Shown here: positions 33,731-45,250 of the stretch, in pieces | Layout: each line of letters begins with the position of its first letter | Numbering within the stretch: the stretch's first letter is position 1 | DNA from: Cycas panzhihuaensis | Taxonomy: Eukaryota > Cycadophyta | Length of the DNA stretch: 64,000 nt | Reading direction: 5' to 3' | Assembly (NCBI GenBank): GCA_023213395.1 | Contig: CM041465.1 | Coordinates: forward strand, 58,783,741-58,847,740 | The notes under the pieces: generated by a model | The model's input: only the letters and a program-made list of their open reading frames with translations | The model's database searches: none | What the model was told of the DNA's origin: nothing | Made by a program: the position numbers and the translations under genes

Positions 33731-35776
33731 GTCTATTTAGAAGGGAAGAAATGAACAAGGAACTATAAAAGTGATGGCAATAAATGACCGATCACTATTT
33801 ACAAATGGGAAATGTAATGAAGTAGTGTAGAAGAAGGAAGAAGAAGTGAGAATGGTTGCTCAAAGATGAAGGGAGCAACTTAGAGAAAAGTCACCAACAC
33901 TTATGATAAATATTAACCTAACGCAGCAGGAATATGAGAAACACTATGATAAAAATTGGCCACTAACACTTGTGGCAAATATTAACCTAACACAGCAGGA
34001 ATATGAGAAGCACTATGATTGTGATTATACTATAGATCACTTTTTACAAATAAGTAAGTGATCAATATACAAGATTGTAGGCCAATGTAGAAGTTGACAT
34101 CATTGGCTTTACATAACTTGAAACTCAAATGTAGGATGCGTAATCAACCCAATAACCTCTAACTTGTGTCCAACGTATAGTTGAGGTTGTTGAAGGGATG
34201 CCTAGGCTTCTAGTAGAATTAATTTGGCCTTCACCCGTGATACCCGCAATCGTGCTTGGTGATGAAATCCAAGTCACAACAGAGCCCAAGTACTCCCAAT
34301 CCTCACCCAGTTCACCAATGAGCAGCTATATACCTCCTCTAAAGAGTGGTATGTGCATACCCATGGCTATGATGGATATTGGATTGGGTATATTTTAATC
34401 TTGTATTAAAGTTTCAGTTTTCCCAGTTGGTTATCAGGATGATCCCTGATTGAGGCACAATGGTATGGCTAACGAAACCTCACCAATATTCCAGTTTAGT
34501 CCAGTCCCAACTTGAAACCCACACCTCCTTTATAGCACGACATTCTCCCAACCAAGGTATCTCACCCTTGGAGAGTGTGTGAATAGGTACAAGATGGCAG
34601 AAAATAGCGTACGTGATGTGTTCCTTTTAGGAAGAGTGAAAAGATTGTCGAATTGTATCAAGCGTATATTTAACTGAAAATAATGCTTGCTTGGAGTGCT
34701 TTTGGAGTGCTTGGTTGAAGTGCTTGCTTGAAGTGTCTTTGGAGTACTTGATTTGAGTGATTTTAGAGTGCTAAAATGTAATGCTAATAAGTGGGTGAGG
34801 ACACCGGATATTGCTCCGATCCAGGTGTTTTTTCTCACTTTTACAATGGGCTTTTAAGCCTTATAAAAAGGAAGAAATTTTCTTCACTTTTTTTTCCTTT
34901 TTTTTTCTGTTAATACAAAAAAAAAAGTACTCTTCACTAAATTTATAATAACTTTCTCCCACGATGTCGAAATGGAGTACTAATTTTTGTGCTGCAAACT
35001 AGACTCAGAGCTTCATCTTCAGGAGGTGGAATCAGGTCCAAATGAATTCTGGAAAGTTTTTGACAGCCCCACAAAGTTAGGAAATTATATTTTTCTAGAA
35101 TTCTTACTAAAAATAACTACTATTCACTAAAACAACAATAACTTCCTCATACGACATCCAAATTAGGCGCCAGTTTTTGCACTGGAAAGTAGACTCAGAG
35201 CCCCATCATTGACAATTAGAATCACTTCAATTGGATCTCTATAGAATATTTTGTAGACCTATGAAGTTTAGAAATCAAATTATATTTTTGTAGAAATTTC
35301 AGCTTGCTAATAACTCATTAACACATGATACCATATGAAATTTCCATCATTTTTTGATCACCAAGTTCCCAATATGGGAAAGGTGAGAGCATACAATGAT
35401 AGATATTTTAAATGGCTTGAAATTCTTTTTAAAAAAGGGGTAAAAACTCCCCTTACAATCATTCTTCTAAATGCTAGAAAAATTTCGGCTGCATTTCCCC
35501 TTGTTAAATGGACAAAAAAAGGGAAAAGAAAAAGGAAGAATGAGATAACATGAATGACTAGCAAAGGATTGGAATCCTTGGGCCTTACAACTCCTTATAT
35601 TATGCTTCCAAACCTACAAAAGAGAAAGGAAAAGCAAATAATACAAAATATACTATCATAATAACTTGAAATTATTTCTAAATTCACTTTCACAATCTCC
35701 TTCACCACATGGATTATGGGGGAGAAGGAAGTGATGGCTCCATTGCAAGTGCAAGTGGGGAATATGAAGGAAGCAA
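33731..35776 (-). other. Copia F leader, 2 kb, repeat-bearing
   Basis: No coding capacity between primer site and gag. It holds a 69-bp direct repeat (about 33892-34020), a clustered gagtgctt repeat (34683-34775) and a 190-bp diverged duplication (about 34930-35310; ttcactaa, ...aataact..., actcagag in both). 34190-34440 is conserved with the E leader (57080-57330), so part of the leader has a function or is recently shared. Confidence 0.75.
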
Positions 35777-35788
35777 GCTCTGATACCA
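35777..35788 (-). other. Copia F primer binding site
   Basis: tggtatcagagc on the minus strand, the exact initiator tRNA-Met primer site, two bases inside the 5' LTR. Confidence 0.95.
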
Positions 35789-35790
35789 CA

Positions 35791-36087
35791 TGAAAAGAGT
35801 GGATCTATCCTTCATCTCCATGCACTAAATATAAAGGCAAACATGGGAGCAAGAGAGACTTGAGAGAAAGAAAGTAGCTCTCACAAAATGGGGAGCTAAG
35901 AATGAATCTCCTCCATTGAGCTTTACTTTTATATTGAGAGAGGGAGCATTTGAGTTAGGTGAAATGAAATTATACATAATGCACATGAAAGTACATTTCA
36001 CTTAAGTGATCTAATTTAAAGTTCACTTAAGACCCTTTCTCGAAATAATCAACTAATGTAATGACCTTATGTCATTAACCCTTTTCA
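35791..36087 (-). repeat. Copia F 5' LTR (right)
   Basis: 297 bp, same length as 28446-28742, with 8 differences, nearly all transitions. Confidence 0.96.
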
Positions 36088-38820
36088 CTATGCACCTCCA
36101 TGTTGTCCTAAGCACCATTTAGCTTGTGTAATCCATCACACCCCTTACCATATCATAGCCCTTAGCACCATGCTGAGCATGATTAGTTTATCTTTATTGC
36201 AGTTATCAGTTTCTTGAGAGTCCTACTGCTTTGGTACTCCATCTGGTTTAGGTCATCCTCTTCACATAATTGTCCCCAGCCATCTGGACAGAGGGTCGGC
36301 CCCTCCTAGGCCTAGGGTACCTTCTTTTAAGTCTCCCAGGAATCTACTTTTGTCATGTTTTTGCCTTTGTCACTGCACCACGGTAAATGTCATGGTACCA
36401 CGGTAAACTTCGCAGTACCACGAAGTTTGTCATGGGGCGACTGTCACTTAGCATTTTTTAAAATCTATAATGGAAAATTTCACTCTTTTCACGAAATTGC
36501 ATGTGGCTTCGACACCTATCGAGTCCTACCCTAACCCTAATCATCTATACATCCTAGGGTTAGGTATAAAGCCTAAAACAACCTTATTTTCTATCTCTTC
36601 TTCCACCTTCTCTTCTCTCTTCTCCTTCTTCCACATGAGTTTTCTGTAGGAACGCCATGCAACACCTGAGTTCCCTATGCTCCAGCCTAAGATCTGCCCA
36701 TTTCAGCTTTGATCCATGGTAGCATGCTTGCTAGCAAATGTCTTCAAGCAAGGATTCATAGGTTTGGCCTCCACGCCCTTCCTATAGGTTTCAACAAGTA
36801 TGTTTCTAGGTTGCAGCATCCTCCTAAGGAAACCCCTGCAAGCATATTAGATCTGCTATTTCCTACTATTTTTAGAGCTGGACCTACTCGCTACTCAGTC
36901 TAGTAGGTATTTTTCATTGGTGTTCCATTTCTTTCCTTTGAATTATCTTATAAAAGGTTAGATCATTGAGAATACCCTTCCCTTCTTTATTTTTTAGTGC
37001 ATACAAGAGGTGATCCCTCTGTTTCATTTTTCTTTCTACCCTCTTCATCTCCCTGCACTCTTCTAATTTTTCCAAGGAGGTTGTGGGAGAGGATCCTAAA
37101 GAGTGAGAGAAAGGAGCCAAGGTAGGTTCATACACAACTAGGCCTACTCCTCAAGGGTAACCCCCTTCTCCTCTTTCCTTTGTTCTACTTATGCCTCTCT
37201 TGAGCAACCAAGGGAGTCTCTAAGAATTGGCTAGCACTGGACATCAGTATATGCATCCCTTGTTGTGTTGTTTCCAAGCCTGCACACCTCTCTTGGGCAG
37301 CTCTTCCAGCCCTAAATAGTGTCTCTATCTACCTTAGGTCTTGGCTTGGCCAACATTGCAATTTGTTGCACGTAGCACACTTGCAACATAGGCAACATTT
37401 ATAAACCTTGTGTTATTTGTTTCCCCCATTATTCGTTACTATTAGGCTATCCCAACCTATTATTTGTTGTGTCTAAGGGTAGTGTGGAGGTGCACTTATT
37501 AGAGGGTTAGTCATTCCGAGGCTAACCTCCCCTATACCTTGTCTTGTGTTATTGGTTTTCTTGGGAGATGTAGAGTTGTTCTTTGGTAGAAGATCACTTA
37601 ACTTGAAGTACTTTAACTTACAACATTTTAGCATTTTACCATTATATATATACATATATTTGCTTGGTATTCTAGCATCCCCTTAGAAAGGGCAAGAAAC
37701 TTTATGATTGCAAGTTTATCGCACCATTAGTGGAGAAGGGTAAATGACAACAATCCAGGTATGTTTCTTGGCCTCTTTTTCCTTAGTTACTTCAGCCTTT
37801 GTATAGTCCCTTTTCCTTTATGTTTTTTCTTACTTTCTTCCTTTTGTTTTAGGGGAGGTAAGGAAACCCCTACGCCACTCACGTATTAGGAGAAGGAAAA
37901 GAAGAAGTGGGTGCAGCACAAGATGGAAACTACGTTTTACCTACATCATATTTCCAAGTACATAACTTTCCTTTTATAGGTCTTTTCTTACTTCTTTTAG
38001 TTTATAAACTTGCATGAAAAGAACATAAAGGAATAAGGTAAAAGGGAACCAACTTGCATCATTCCTTTGCACATTAGTTTGTACTTTAGGAAAGAGTGTT
38101 TGATAAGAGATATCCCCTTCCTTATTTATGTTCAATTGCATTGACATGCACTTTGTATGATACATTGGTTTATCTCTTTTCTTCCTCCTTCCCTTGCTTA
38201 AAGTGAAATGAGAGTGAGGATTTATCTTTGAGAGAAACCAAGAGAAAAAAGTGTATTTATTATCTTTTACACATATATACTTTACTTACCTCCCATTTGC
38301 ATATACGAATAACTAGTCTCTGCCCCTATTATTGCACATAGAGATTAGACAACCTCATATATAGAGTGGTGGAAACTTCTTTTGCCACTATTATTTATCC
38401 ATCTAACACTCCCTTTAGGCAAGTTGGTTCTTAGATGACTCGTCCCCTAAGACCTCCTCCTTTTACCCCATCATACTTGAACACATCCCATCTATATCCT
38501 TAGTTTTCCACGAGGATCTGCTTCCTCATTGGGTCTTTCCTTCCCCTTTTGGCCATCCAAGGGCAGGAAGACCCTTGTTTCAAGGTTACTCGAGCAACCG
38601 AGGATATCCCTCGCTTACACTACCCTCCAAAATCTAAAGACTAAGTTATCTAGAGGAAGTTGTGTACCATTTATGGGTCCTAAACCTGCGTTCGGATGCA
38701 TGGATGCCCTGTGTGGGTGCTTCCTTGTACTTGTTGGATTGATCCCTTCATTCCAGAGCCTTCCGTCGATAGTCCTAATCCTAACCAGGTGTAGTTACCA
38801 TCCCCAAAGACGTAATTCCA
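36088..38820 (+). repeat. Element B 3' LTR, right piece
   Basis: Begins with the ctatg duplication (36088-36092) and continues gcacctccatgttgtcc, matching 6281-8919. Conserved tataaag at 36565-36571. Ends cgtaattcca at 38820, followed by the atcac target duplication and the rest of the A integrase. Confidence 0.93.
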
Positions 38821-38825
38821 ATCAC
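38821..38825. repeat. Target site duplication of element B, right
   Basis: atcac, pairing with gtcac at 6038-6042 (one mismatch). Confidence 0.75.
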
Positions 38826-39561
38826 TGCTACTGAAAAAATTGTTACCACATTTATATTTTACTAAATTATTTGTACATTTGGGGTGCCAGATGTTATCAT
38901 TATTGACAATGGGATTTTATTCTAAAATCCCTATGTCAATGAATTATGTAGTAAGTTTCACATCACTCATAAGGTATCCATCCCTTATCATCCTCAAGCA
39001 AATGGCTAGGTCGAAGTCTTTAATAAGATCTTGGCTAAGATTTTAGCTAAGAGAGTTGCTACCTCTCATAGAGATTAGCACTCTCAGTTATTTCTGGTAT
39101 TATGGGCCTATAGGACCTCCATTAAGAATGCCATAGGTATGACATCATTATCCCTTGTTTATGGTGTTGAAGTCATCCTTACATGAGAGGTTGAGATTCC
39201 TTCCTTACGTGTCTCATTAAAGGAGATTACTGATGAGGAATTTCAAAGAGAAGCATGTCTCTTAGAACTTGAGAAATTAGATAAGACTCATTTACAAGCC
39301 TTATAAAATAATATGGTGTCCAAGGATAGAGTCTAAGCTATACATGATAGGCATCTTAGACCCAGGAGGTTCAACATCAGTGATAAAGTCTTAAAGTTAG
39401 AATATTTATAGGATAAGCAATATAAATTTTCTCCTAAGTGGACAAAACCTTTTTTAATAATTGAAGATTTGGCTAATGGAGCTTACCAAATTTTGATGTT
39501 AGAAGGATTAGAATTTAAAAGGCCTATTAATTCTCAGTATTTAAAAACATTGTATGCCTAG
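38826..39561 (+). pseudogene. Element A integrase, C-terminal half
   Basis: Continues the integrase cut at 6042. It reads TATEKIVTTFIFY, FGVPDVIIIDNG (catalytic Asp), then YHPQANG-stop-VEVFNKILA (Glu; TAG at 39007-39009 for Gln), MTSLSLVYGVEVI, RRFNISDKVLKLEYL and KWTKPFLIIEDLANGAYQI (GPY/F-like end). Terminates TLYA and stop at 39559-39561. It matches the integrase of B (15033-15791) in order and length, which proves that 6042 and 38826 were adjacent. Confidence 0.92.
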
Positions 39562-40585
39562 CAACATATGCTCACACCCTCTATAATGAGGATAAACTAT
39601 TGCTCTAAAACTTTTCTTTTGTATAATAAGCTAAAATTAGGAGCAAACTCTTCTTCTTTTTTATCTTTTCTTGCCTTTTATTTAGCATTGTCTTGTTTTT
39701 ATCAGAGATCCTACTCATAATCATATAAGCATCTTTCTCTTTCTAGTGTCTGCACTAATTTTGAGCATTTTATCACCTTATTTGGATCTTATTCTCCTTG
39801 AGTTCCATACTTAAAGGAGAACTTGGGCCTCCAACCTTATCATATTTTCATCTTGGAAAGAGGAACATTTTTGTTAGCTTCAAGTATTTAGTCATTGGTT
39901 AAGATTATATTTTCATTTTCTAGTACTTCACCTTGAGGATTCCTTTTTAGTCATATATTACCTACTATTTTTTATTATTTTCATTATCCTTAGTTCCCTC
40001 TATTAATCTTTTAAAGTGGATACTCATTTTGCTAAATTTCCTTTACATTTAGAGACATCATGATTTTGATCTCCTCTTTTCCCATAGTTCGATCTCTAAG
40101 GAGATTGGTCTCTTTTATTCTAGACTCTCTTAAAAAGGATAAATCCTTGTTGTGTTAAGTAAAAGAGTTTTATAGGTAGATGATTATGGTCCTCTTCTCG
40201 TAAAAAACATAAAAGTGAAAGTAAAAAAAAAAAAAAAGAAGAAGAAAGAAGAAAGTGAAAGAAAGTATATTATTTATCATCCTCTTGTAATCTGGGGTCA
40301 GTCGCATGACAACTTCATCCCCACTTATCTATCTATAGGTTGGGTTTATTTAGATGAGTCATTCAAGATTTTTAGATCTTATTGCTTAGTTCCATCGTGG
40401 CCTTAATTATGATTAAACTCTACTTGATACCTTCTTAGTATTGATCATAATCATCCTACTTATGATTCTTCTTATTTCTTCACCACAATCATAACTAAGT
40501 TCACTTATTTATGGTCTCCTTATTGATTGATTTCCATACCTTATTTTATTGATCACCATCTCCAAACTTTGATCCTATTGTTTCC
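39562..40585 (+). other. Element A spacer after integrase
   Basis: About 1 kb without a recognisable gene. It contains a purine run at about 40220-40262. In element B this interval holds the antisense ORF; here I could not find plant mobile domain motifs on either strand, so A seems to lack it or has lost it. Confidence 0.55.
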
Positions 40586-40985
40586 ATGGCATTGAGTATA
40601 TTCACTGATGGAGGTAGTAGGGAAGACCTAGGACTGTCTGCTTTTGCTTTGGTGATTTATGACCAATCAAGAAGTCCCCTCCTTTCCATAGGGTTTTTTA
40701 TACTTAGGGCAACCAATAATGAAGTTGAATACCTTGCTATTATAAGAACCTTGTCTAATATTTCTCACTTTTATCTTAGACCTATTACTATATATGCCAA
40801 CTCTCAGGTTGTAGTTTATCAGTTGGTTGGAATGTATCAAGTTCATTCACCATGACTCCTTCTTTTACATCATCAGGCTTCATCATTGTTATCTCTTTTT
40901 GCTTCAGTTGCCATTTAATATATACCTCGTTCTCTTAACCTTGAAGTTGATGCTCTTGTTTCTTCTATACTTGATGATCATTTCA
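40586..40985 (+). pseudogene. Element A second RNase H (archaeal-like, after integrase)
   Basis: ATG at 40586. SIFTDGGSR carries the first catalytic Asp, LRATNNEVEYLAIIRTL the Glu, ITIYANSQVVVYQLVGMYQV the third position with Asp changed to Asn (YADS expected). After a stop, YIPRSLNLEVDALVSSIL has the last Asp. It is a stand-alone RNase H of the Tat aRNH kind, sitting about 1 kb after integrase. The canonical RNase H of the same element has lost its first Asp. Confidence 0.82.
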
Positions 40986-41024
40986 GTTCACTTTCATCTT
41001 TTAAGCTGGGGGTACCCCACTATA

Positions 41025-41096
41025 GAACGAGTATAAACTACCACTCTGGAATGAGTACAAACTACCACTCCATAATGAGTATAAACTATTGGTTTA
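41025..41096 (+). repeat. 24-bp tandem repeat, three units
   Basis: Three consecutive units with the core gagtataaactaccactc. A lone fourth copy occurs at about 41592-41612, about 500 bases on. Confidence 0.85.
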
Positions 41097-41439
41097 GGAA
41101 AATATAGATTTGAGTGGTTTGAAGATTAAGATGATAGGTAGGAGATTGAAATGAAGTATTTGAAAGGAATAGACCCACATGGGAATCTTGGATCATGGAG
41201 GATCTTGGCAGGGTGCATGTCCCTAAAAGCCTCGTGTCCATATAAGAAGCCAAAGAGGAATCCAACATACTCATATGGATAGTTATTTATTAAGTGGGAT
41301 TAGTTTTTATTTAGTAAACAACTTGTTTTCTTCATGAGATATTATATAAATGTGGATTATATTCTATGTTTATATAATCTATCAGGAGTATGATATGAGT
41401 TATATGAGTTTCCTTTTAGGGGATTCATATCATTCCATC

Positions 41440-41500
41440 TTCTATTTTTATAAACTTATTATTGTTTATTTTAGGTGGTTTTAAGTTTATAAAAATAGAA
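41440..41500. repeat. 19-bp perfect inverted repeat
   Basis: Arms 41440-41458 (ttctatttttataaactta) and 41482-41500 are exact reverse complements with a 23-base loop. It could fold as a hairpin in RNA; no known family. Confidence 0.85.
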
Positions 41501-41886
41501 CAAGTAAACCTTTTACCTGCTCCCTTTAGTCTTTTGTTTATTTTTTAGTTTTCACTCTTTCTCACGATCTTTTTTTTTCCTGAATCGTTTCACTCTAAAA
41601 TGAGTATAAACTATCATGTACATATTATGATAAAAATCTAAAAAAAAAGGGTATATAACTACAAAAAAATGAAGAATGATAAAGTTATTACATATTTCTT
41701 TGGATAGTTATACTAATGAATGTATCCTATGCTCAATCCAAATTGTATTTGTTTTGATAAGTTTCAATTATCATTTTAAGACGTGATTATTTTCTTCTAG
41801 AGCTCATCTTCCTTTGGAGACACAATTTATTACTTTACGTTCACTCTTTTTATAGGAATTTTTATTTTCATCTCTAAGAAACCATA

Positions 41887-42343
41887 CTCTGAGCTTTCTT
41901 TCACCTGTTAAAGAGCTAAAACTATGATAGGAATGATGCTATAAGCTTTCTTTCACCTGTTGAAGAGCCTAAAATATGATAACAATGATGCTCTGAACTT
42001 TCTTTTCATCTATTGACAAGCTTAAACTATGACAGGGTCATGCTCTAAATCTTCCTTTCACATGTTAACAAGCTAAAACTATGACATGAACGATGCTCTG
42101 AATCCCTTCTACCTGTTAATGATCCTAAACTATAATATGGAACCCTCTGAATTTGATTATTAATGAGGCTAAACTATGATAATCGACCTCTGAAAGCCCT
42201 TACCCCATTAATGAGGCTAATCTATGATGGGTTTGCTCTAAAAGGTCACCTATTAATGAGTTGATAAACTATGACAATCTACCCTTTTTTCTCTAACAAA
42301 AACATTTCACTCCAATGTATGGTTAAAGAGAGATAAACTATGA
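41887..42343 (+). repeat. Degenerate tandem repeat array
   Basis: About eight units of 40 to 60 bases, each with a version of ctttcacctgttaa followed by gag-ctaaactatgat and atgatgctctgaa. The last units are shorter and more diverged. Confidence 0.8.
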
Positions 42344-42762
42344 CCTGTTGTGGGTAATAGGTAGTGTTTATTTGGTGGTAAAGTCCCATCTAGTTTATAG
42401 GCATTTTGGTAGTGAAGTCTCATCTAATTTATGGGCATTAGATAGTTCTCAGTGTTGATAGTTACCCAGTCCTTTTTGGTAGGTTCATGATGATCATAGA
42501 TGCCCAGTCCTTTTGGGAAAGAGATGTAAACAATGATATTTTGATATTAGGAACCTAGTCTTTTTAGGTAGGTTTGTTAGTAATAACTTTTTAGTCATGT
42601 TATCATAGGAAATTTATTTCACGATATATCATAAGGCTTCTTCACCATATCATTCATATGCTTCATTTAATTTACATCATGCTTGACTGAAAGAACAATC
42701 ACCTTCATTATTAACATCTCTCACCATCTTATTTCTCTTCTTAGAATAGGAGCTTCAGGTGT

Positions 42763-42774
42763 CAAGGGGGCAAA
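42763..42774 (+). other. Element A polypurine tract
   Basis: caagggggcaaa directly before the presumed LTR start tgttttacc. Confidence 0.75.
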
Positions 42775-45250
42775 TGTTTTACCAAAACCTAGCCTTTGGT
42801 TTGTATTTGTGATTTTTGATTTAGTTCTTATATGGTTTTATGAAAAACGATGAATGATAGATTAATTTTATTATAAGTTAGGCCATGTTTTGATGAATTA
42901 ATATATTGATTTTGCTTTATGTTGCATGATGAATGATGATGTGATGTGTATTTTATTATCACCTATCGATGACTAAGACTATGGCATTAAAACTTTTCTT
43001 CACAATTAATTTAATCTAAATTTTCCTTGAAAACTTATTATTTTTAAGTTTTAGTCTCAATTTCACCCAAACTTTTATTAGTTTTACTCATTTTTCAAGC
43101 TTGTGCTTGCCATTTTCATCTTATTTTGGGCATCTTTACTTATTTATAAAGTCATTTATACTTTAATTTATGCTTAAAAATTAATTTTTGACTTTTTGAT
43201 AAGCTAAATTTTACTTCCCTACTTATCACATTTTTGGTGTTGCTAAAAATACGACTAGTCACATTTTTAAAGTTGTGTTTTTGGTAGGTCCAAAAATACG
43301 ATCAGTTGTGTTTTTAATTGTTATGCATGCAAAATTTAGCTAGCGCACCAAATTTTTATATGCTTCCACCCAAATTTCATATATTCTTATCTTTTCAATG
43401 TCCAAGAATTCTTAGTAGGGTTTTGTAACTCATTGCAATGAGAAAAGGTGTAATTTACTTAAGTTTTTTGTGGATTTTTAGTGATTTTTGGGAGATTTCT
43501 TTATGACTACTACTGCTATGACTTCAAGATCAATTTTTGTGATGCTTATAGGTGAAATCGAGAGAGGAATTTGATGTTATGACTTGTTGCTTTACTAGTG
43601 TTTGACTATTGATAATTTAATCTTCAACTTTCATGGTTTTCTTTCAAAGATTTTAGCCTCAAAGTTCTACTAAATTGGTAAGGTCTTTCTTATGTGAGTT
43701 TTTCTTATTTTATTATTTTTTTAAGGTTATCTTTTCTTCAAAAATTACCCTTTCTTTTGACTAGTCATTATGGTAATCTTGTATGTATTTTTGGCTTGAA
43801 ATACTTACTGAAAGGCCAACCCTTTATGGGGTTCATAAGGGATAGACTAAGGTGGGGCATGGTCATCTCTCTACCATTCGTATAGCTACCCCTTCCTATT
43901 CTTACATAGTAGTCTATATTTCAAGTAGTTTGCCATCCCTTTTGGCTTTGTTTAACTGTGGTTAAGCCCTTCTTACTTGTTGTTTCTCTTCCTTTACTTA
44001 TTTTAAAGGAGAAAGTTGGAAAGAATTGATCAATTGAAATAAAGAAGCCATTCTGAGGCATATTTATATAGGAAAGAAGTCTTAATCCCATAGTTTTATT
44101 GTTTACTTGATTTCACTCTTAAGATAGCCTTCTTTTCCTTGGAAAGAAAATTTAAAGTGTTGAAAAGAAAGTGTATGCTTGATTGTTTCAAATTATTGGA
44201 GATTCAAGGATCCTTTTAGAGTCTTTCTTGCTCCAATTAAGATAGAATCTTCAAAGTTATGAAGATAATATGTTGTATGAGGATTATTATTGAGTTTTCT
44301 TATTTGCATGCAACTTTGAAAGGTCTAAAAATTCATTTTTAATAGTAGTAACATGCCTTTAAAATTTCTCTTTTTGCATCATAAAACATTCATTCAAAGA
44401 AAAATTTGCATGCATGGGAGGTAAAATCTTTTAAATAGCATTTCATGTATGGTTGAAAGTTTGCATAAAGCATTGTATGGTTGCATCTCTTGTTGGTACC
44501 TTTTTCTTTCGTAATGAAGAGTGTATATCACATCTAAAAGGTTAGTTTTATAGTTGCACTAGTATCCTTCATCTTTAAAGTAAATAAAAAATACAAAAAA
44601 CATATTGCATGCAACTAGTCCTAATTCTTTTTTACTTATTGGTTGAAAGTAGAATAGGCCTTCTTACTTCACAGATTGCCTTAGTTTATTTTGATTTATT
44701 TTGTTAAATAAAAAATAAATAAATAAATAAAGGAAAATAAAAATAAAACACCAAAAAAAAAAAAAAAAAACATTTGTTTAACCCTTTCGTTTATCCTAGT
44801 AAAACTCAATAGGTTAAAAAGATCAAAGGATAGGAGTCCCTAGGAAGGATATTGAAAATATTATCAGAGTAGTTTTGAATCTAGAACTCCTTCACTGAGT
44901 TGTATAAGTTAGTGGATTCTACCATCCCCCTTACATCTAAGCCTTTTATCATGTTCTTTATCCATGTCTTATTTAATGGCATAACTAGGTGAAGACTCCT
45001 TCTTAGGAGTTGGGAAAAGGTGATTACTTAAATCCTCTTAAACCTCATATCTCTTAGTTCTAACTAACACAAAGGAAACACCCCATTGATTGAGAGATAT
45101 TTAGTTTAGGTCCACCCAAAATGACACCAGGAGTAGTGGGGTTTCATTGGCTAGAATGAGCAGTCGAGATTCTAGGAGGGAGATCTCCATGTAGAGATCC
45201 CATGCGATAAGGTTTTGTGTGTTGAGGAGAAAGCATCAGCCCATTGAAGC
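42775..45250 (+). repeat. Element A 3' LTR (end unresolved)
   Basis: The left edge is set by the polypurine tract and the tg start. The right edge is not visible because the partner LTR lies outside the window; the given end is approximate. It contains an A-rich low-complexity block at about 44705-44770 and no coding sequence. Confidence 0.6.
44705..44770. repeat. A-rich low-complexity block
   Basis: aaataaat-type repeats followed by a run of about 19 A. Confidence 0.85.

Larger units (their letters stand above)
28446..36087 (-). mobile_element. Ty1/copia element F, full length
   Basis: 7642-bp copia element on the minus strand in B's 3' LTR. It has two 297-bp LTRs with 8 differences counted by eye, a canonical initiator tRNA-Met primer site, a polypurine tract, a 2-kb leader, then gag, PR, INT, RT and RNase H. 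A perfect 5-bp target duplication flanks it. Coding frames contain stops and frameshifts, so it is non-autonomous now, but it is the youngest element here along with C. Same family as E. Confidence 0.96.
6043..38820 (+). mobile_element. Ty3/gypsy Tat-type element B, complete but nested
   Basis: Whole gypsy element inserted in the integrase gene of element A. Order: 5' LTR (6043-8919), PBS, gag, protease, RT, RNase H, integrase (to 15791), an antisense plant-mobile-domain-like ORF, second RNase H (27288), 3' LTR (28204-38820 in two pieces). Removing copia C and copia F leaves about 17.5 kb, in the size range of Tat/Ogre elements. The LTR start reads ta on the left and tg on the right, so the left copy has a G to A change. 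LTR divergence is clearly larger than that of F, so B is older. All genes carry stops. Confidence 0.92.
40986..42774 (+). other. Element A 3' UTR, repeat-rich
   Basis: No gene. It carries short tandem repeats (41025-41096), a hairpin (41440-41500), a degenerate repeat array (41887-42343) and paired repeats (42359-42580) with the word cccagtcctttttgg. Long repeat-bearing 3' regions are common in Tat elements. Confidence 0.7.

Noticed and set aside
35777-35788. tRNA-Met-like sequence
   Set aside because: It is a 12-base primer binding site next to an LTR, not a tRNA gene. The same applies to 21851, 49100, 51343, 54363 and 55634.
41097-41590. The 500-base segment between repeat units as a solo LTR or MITE
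   Set aside because: No clear terminal repeats or target duplication could be fixed by eye.
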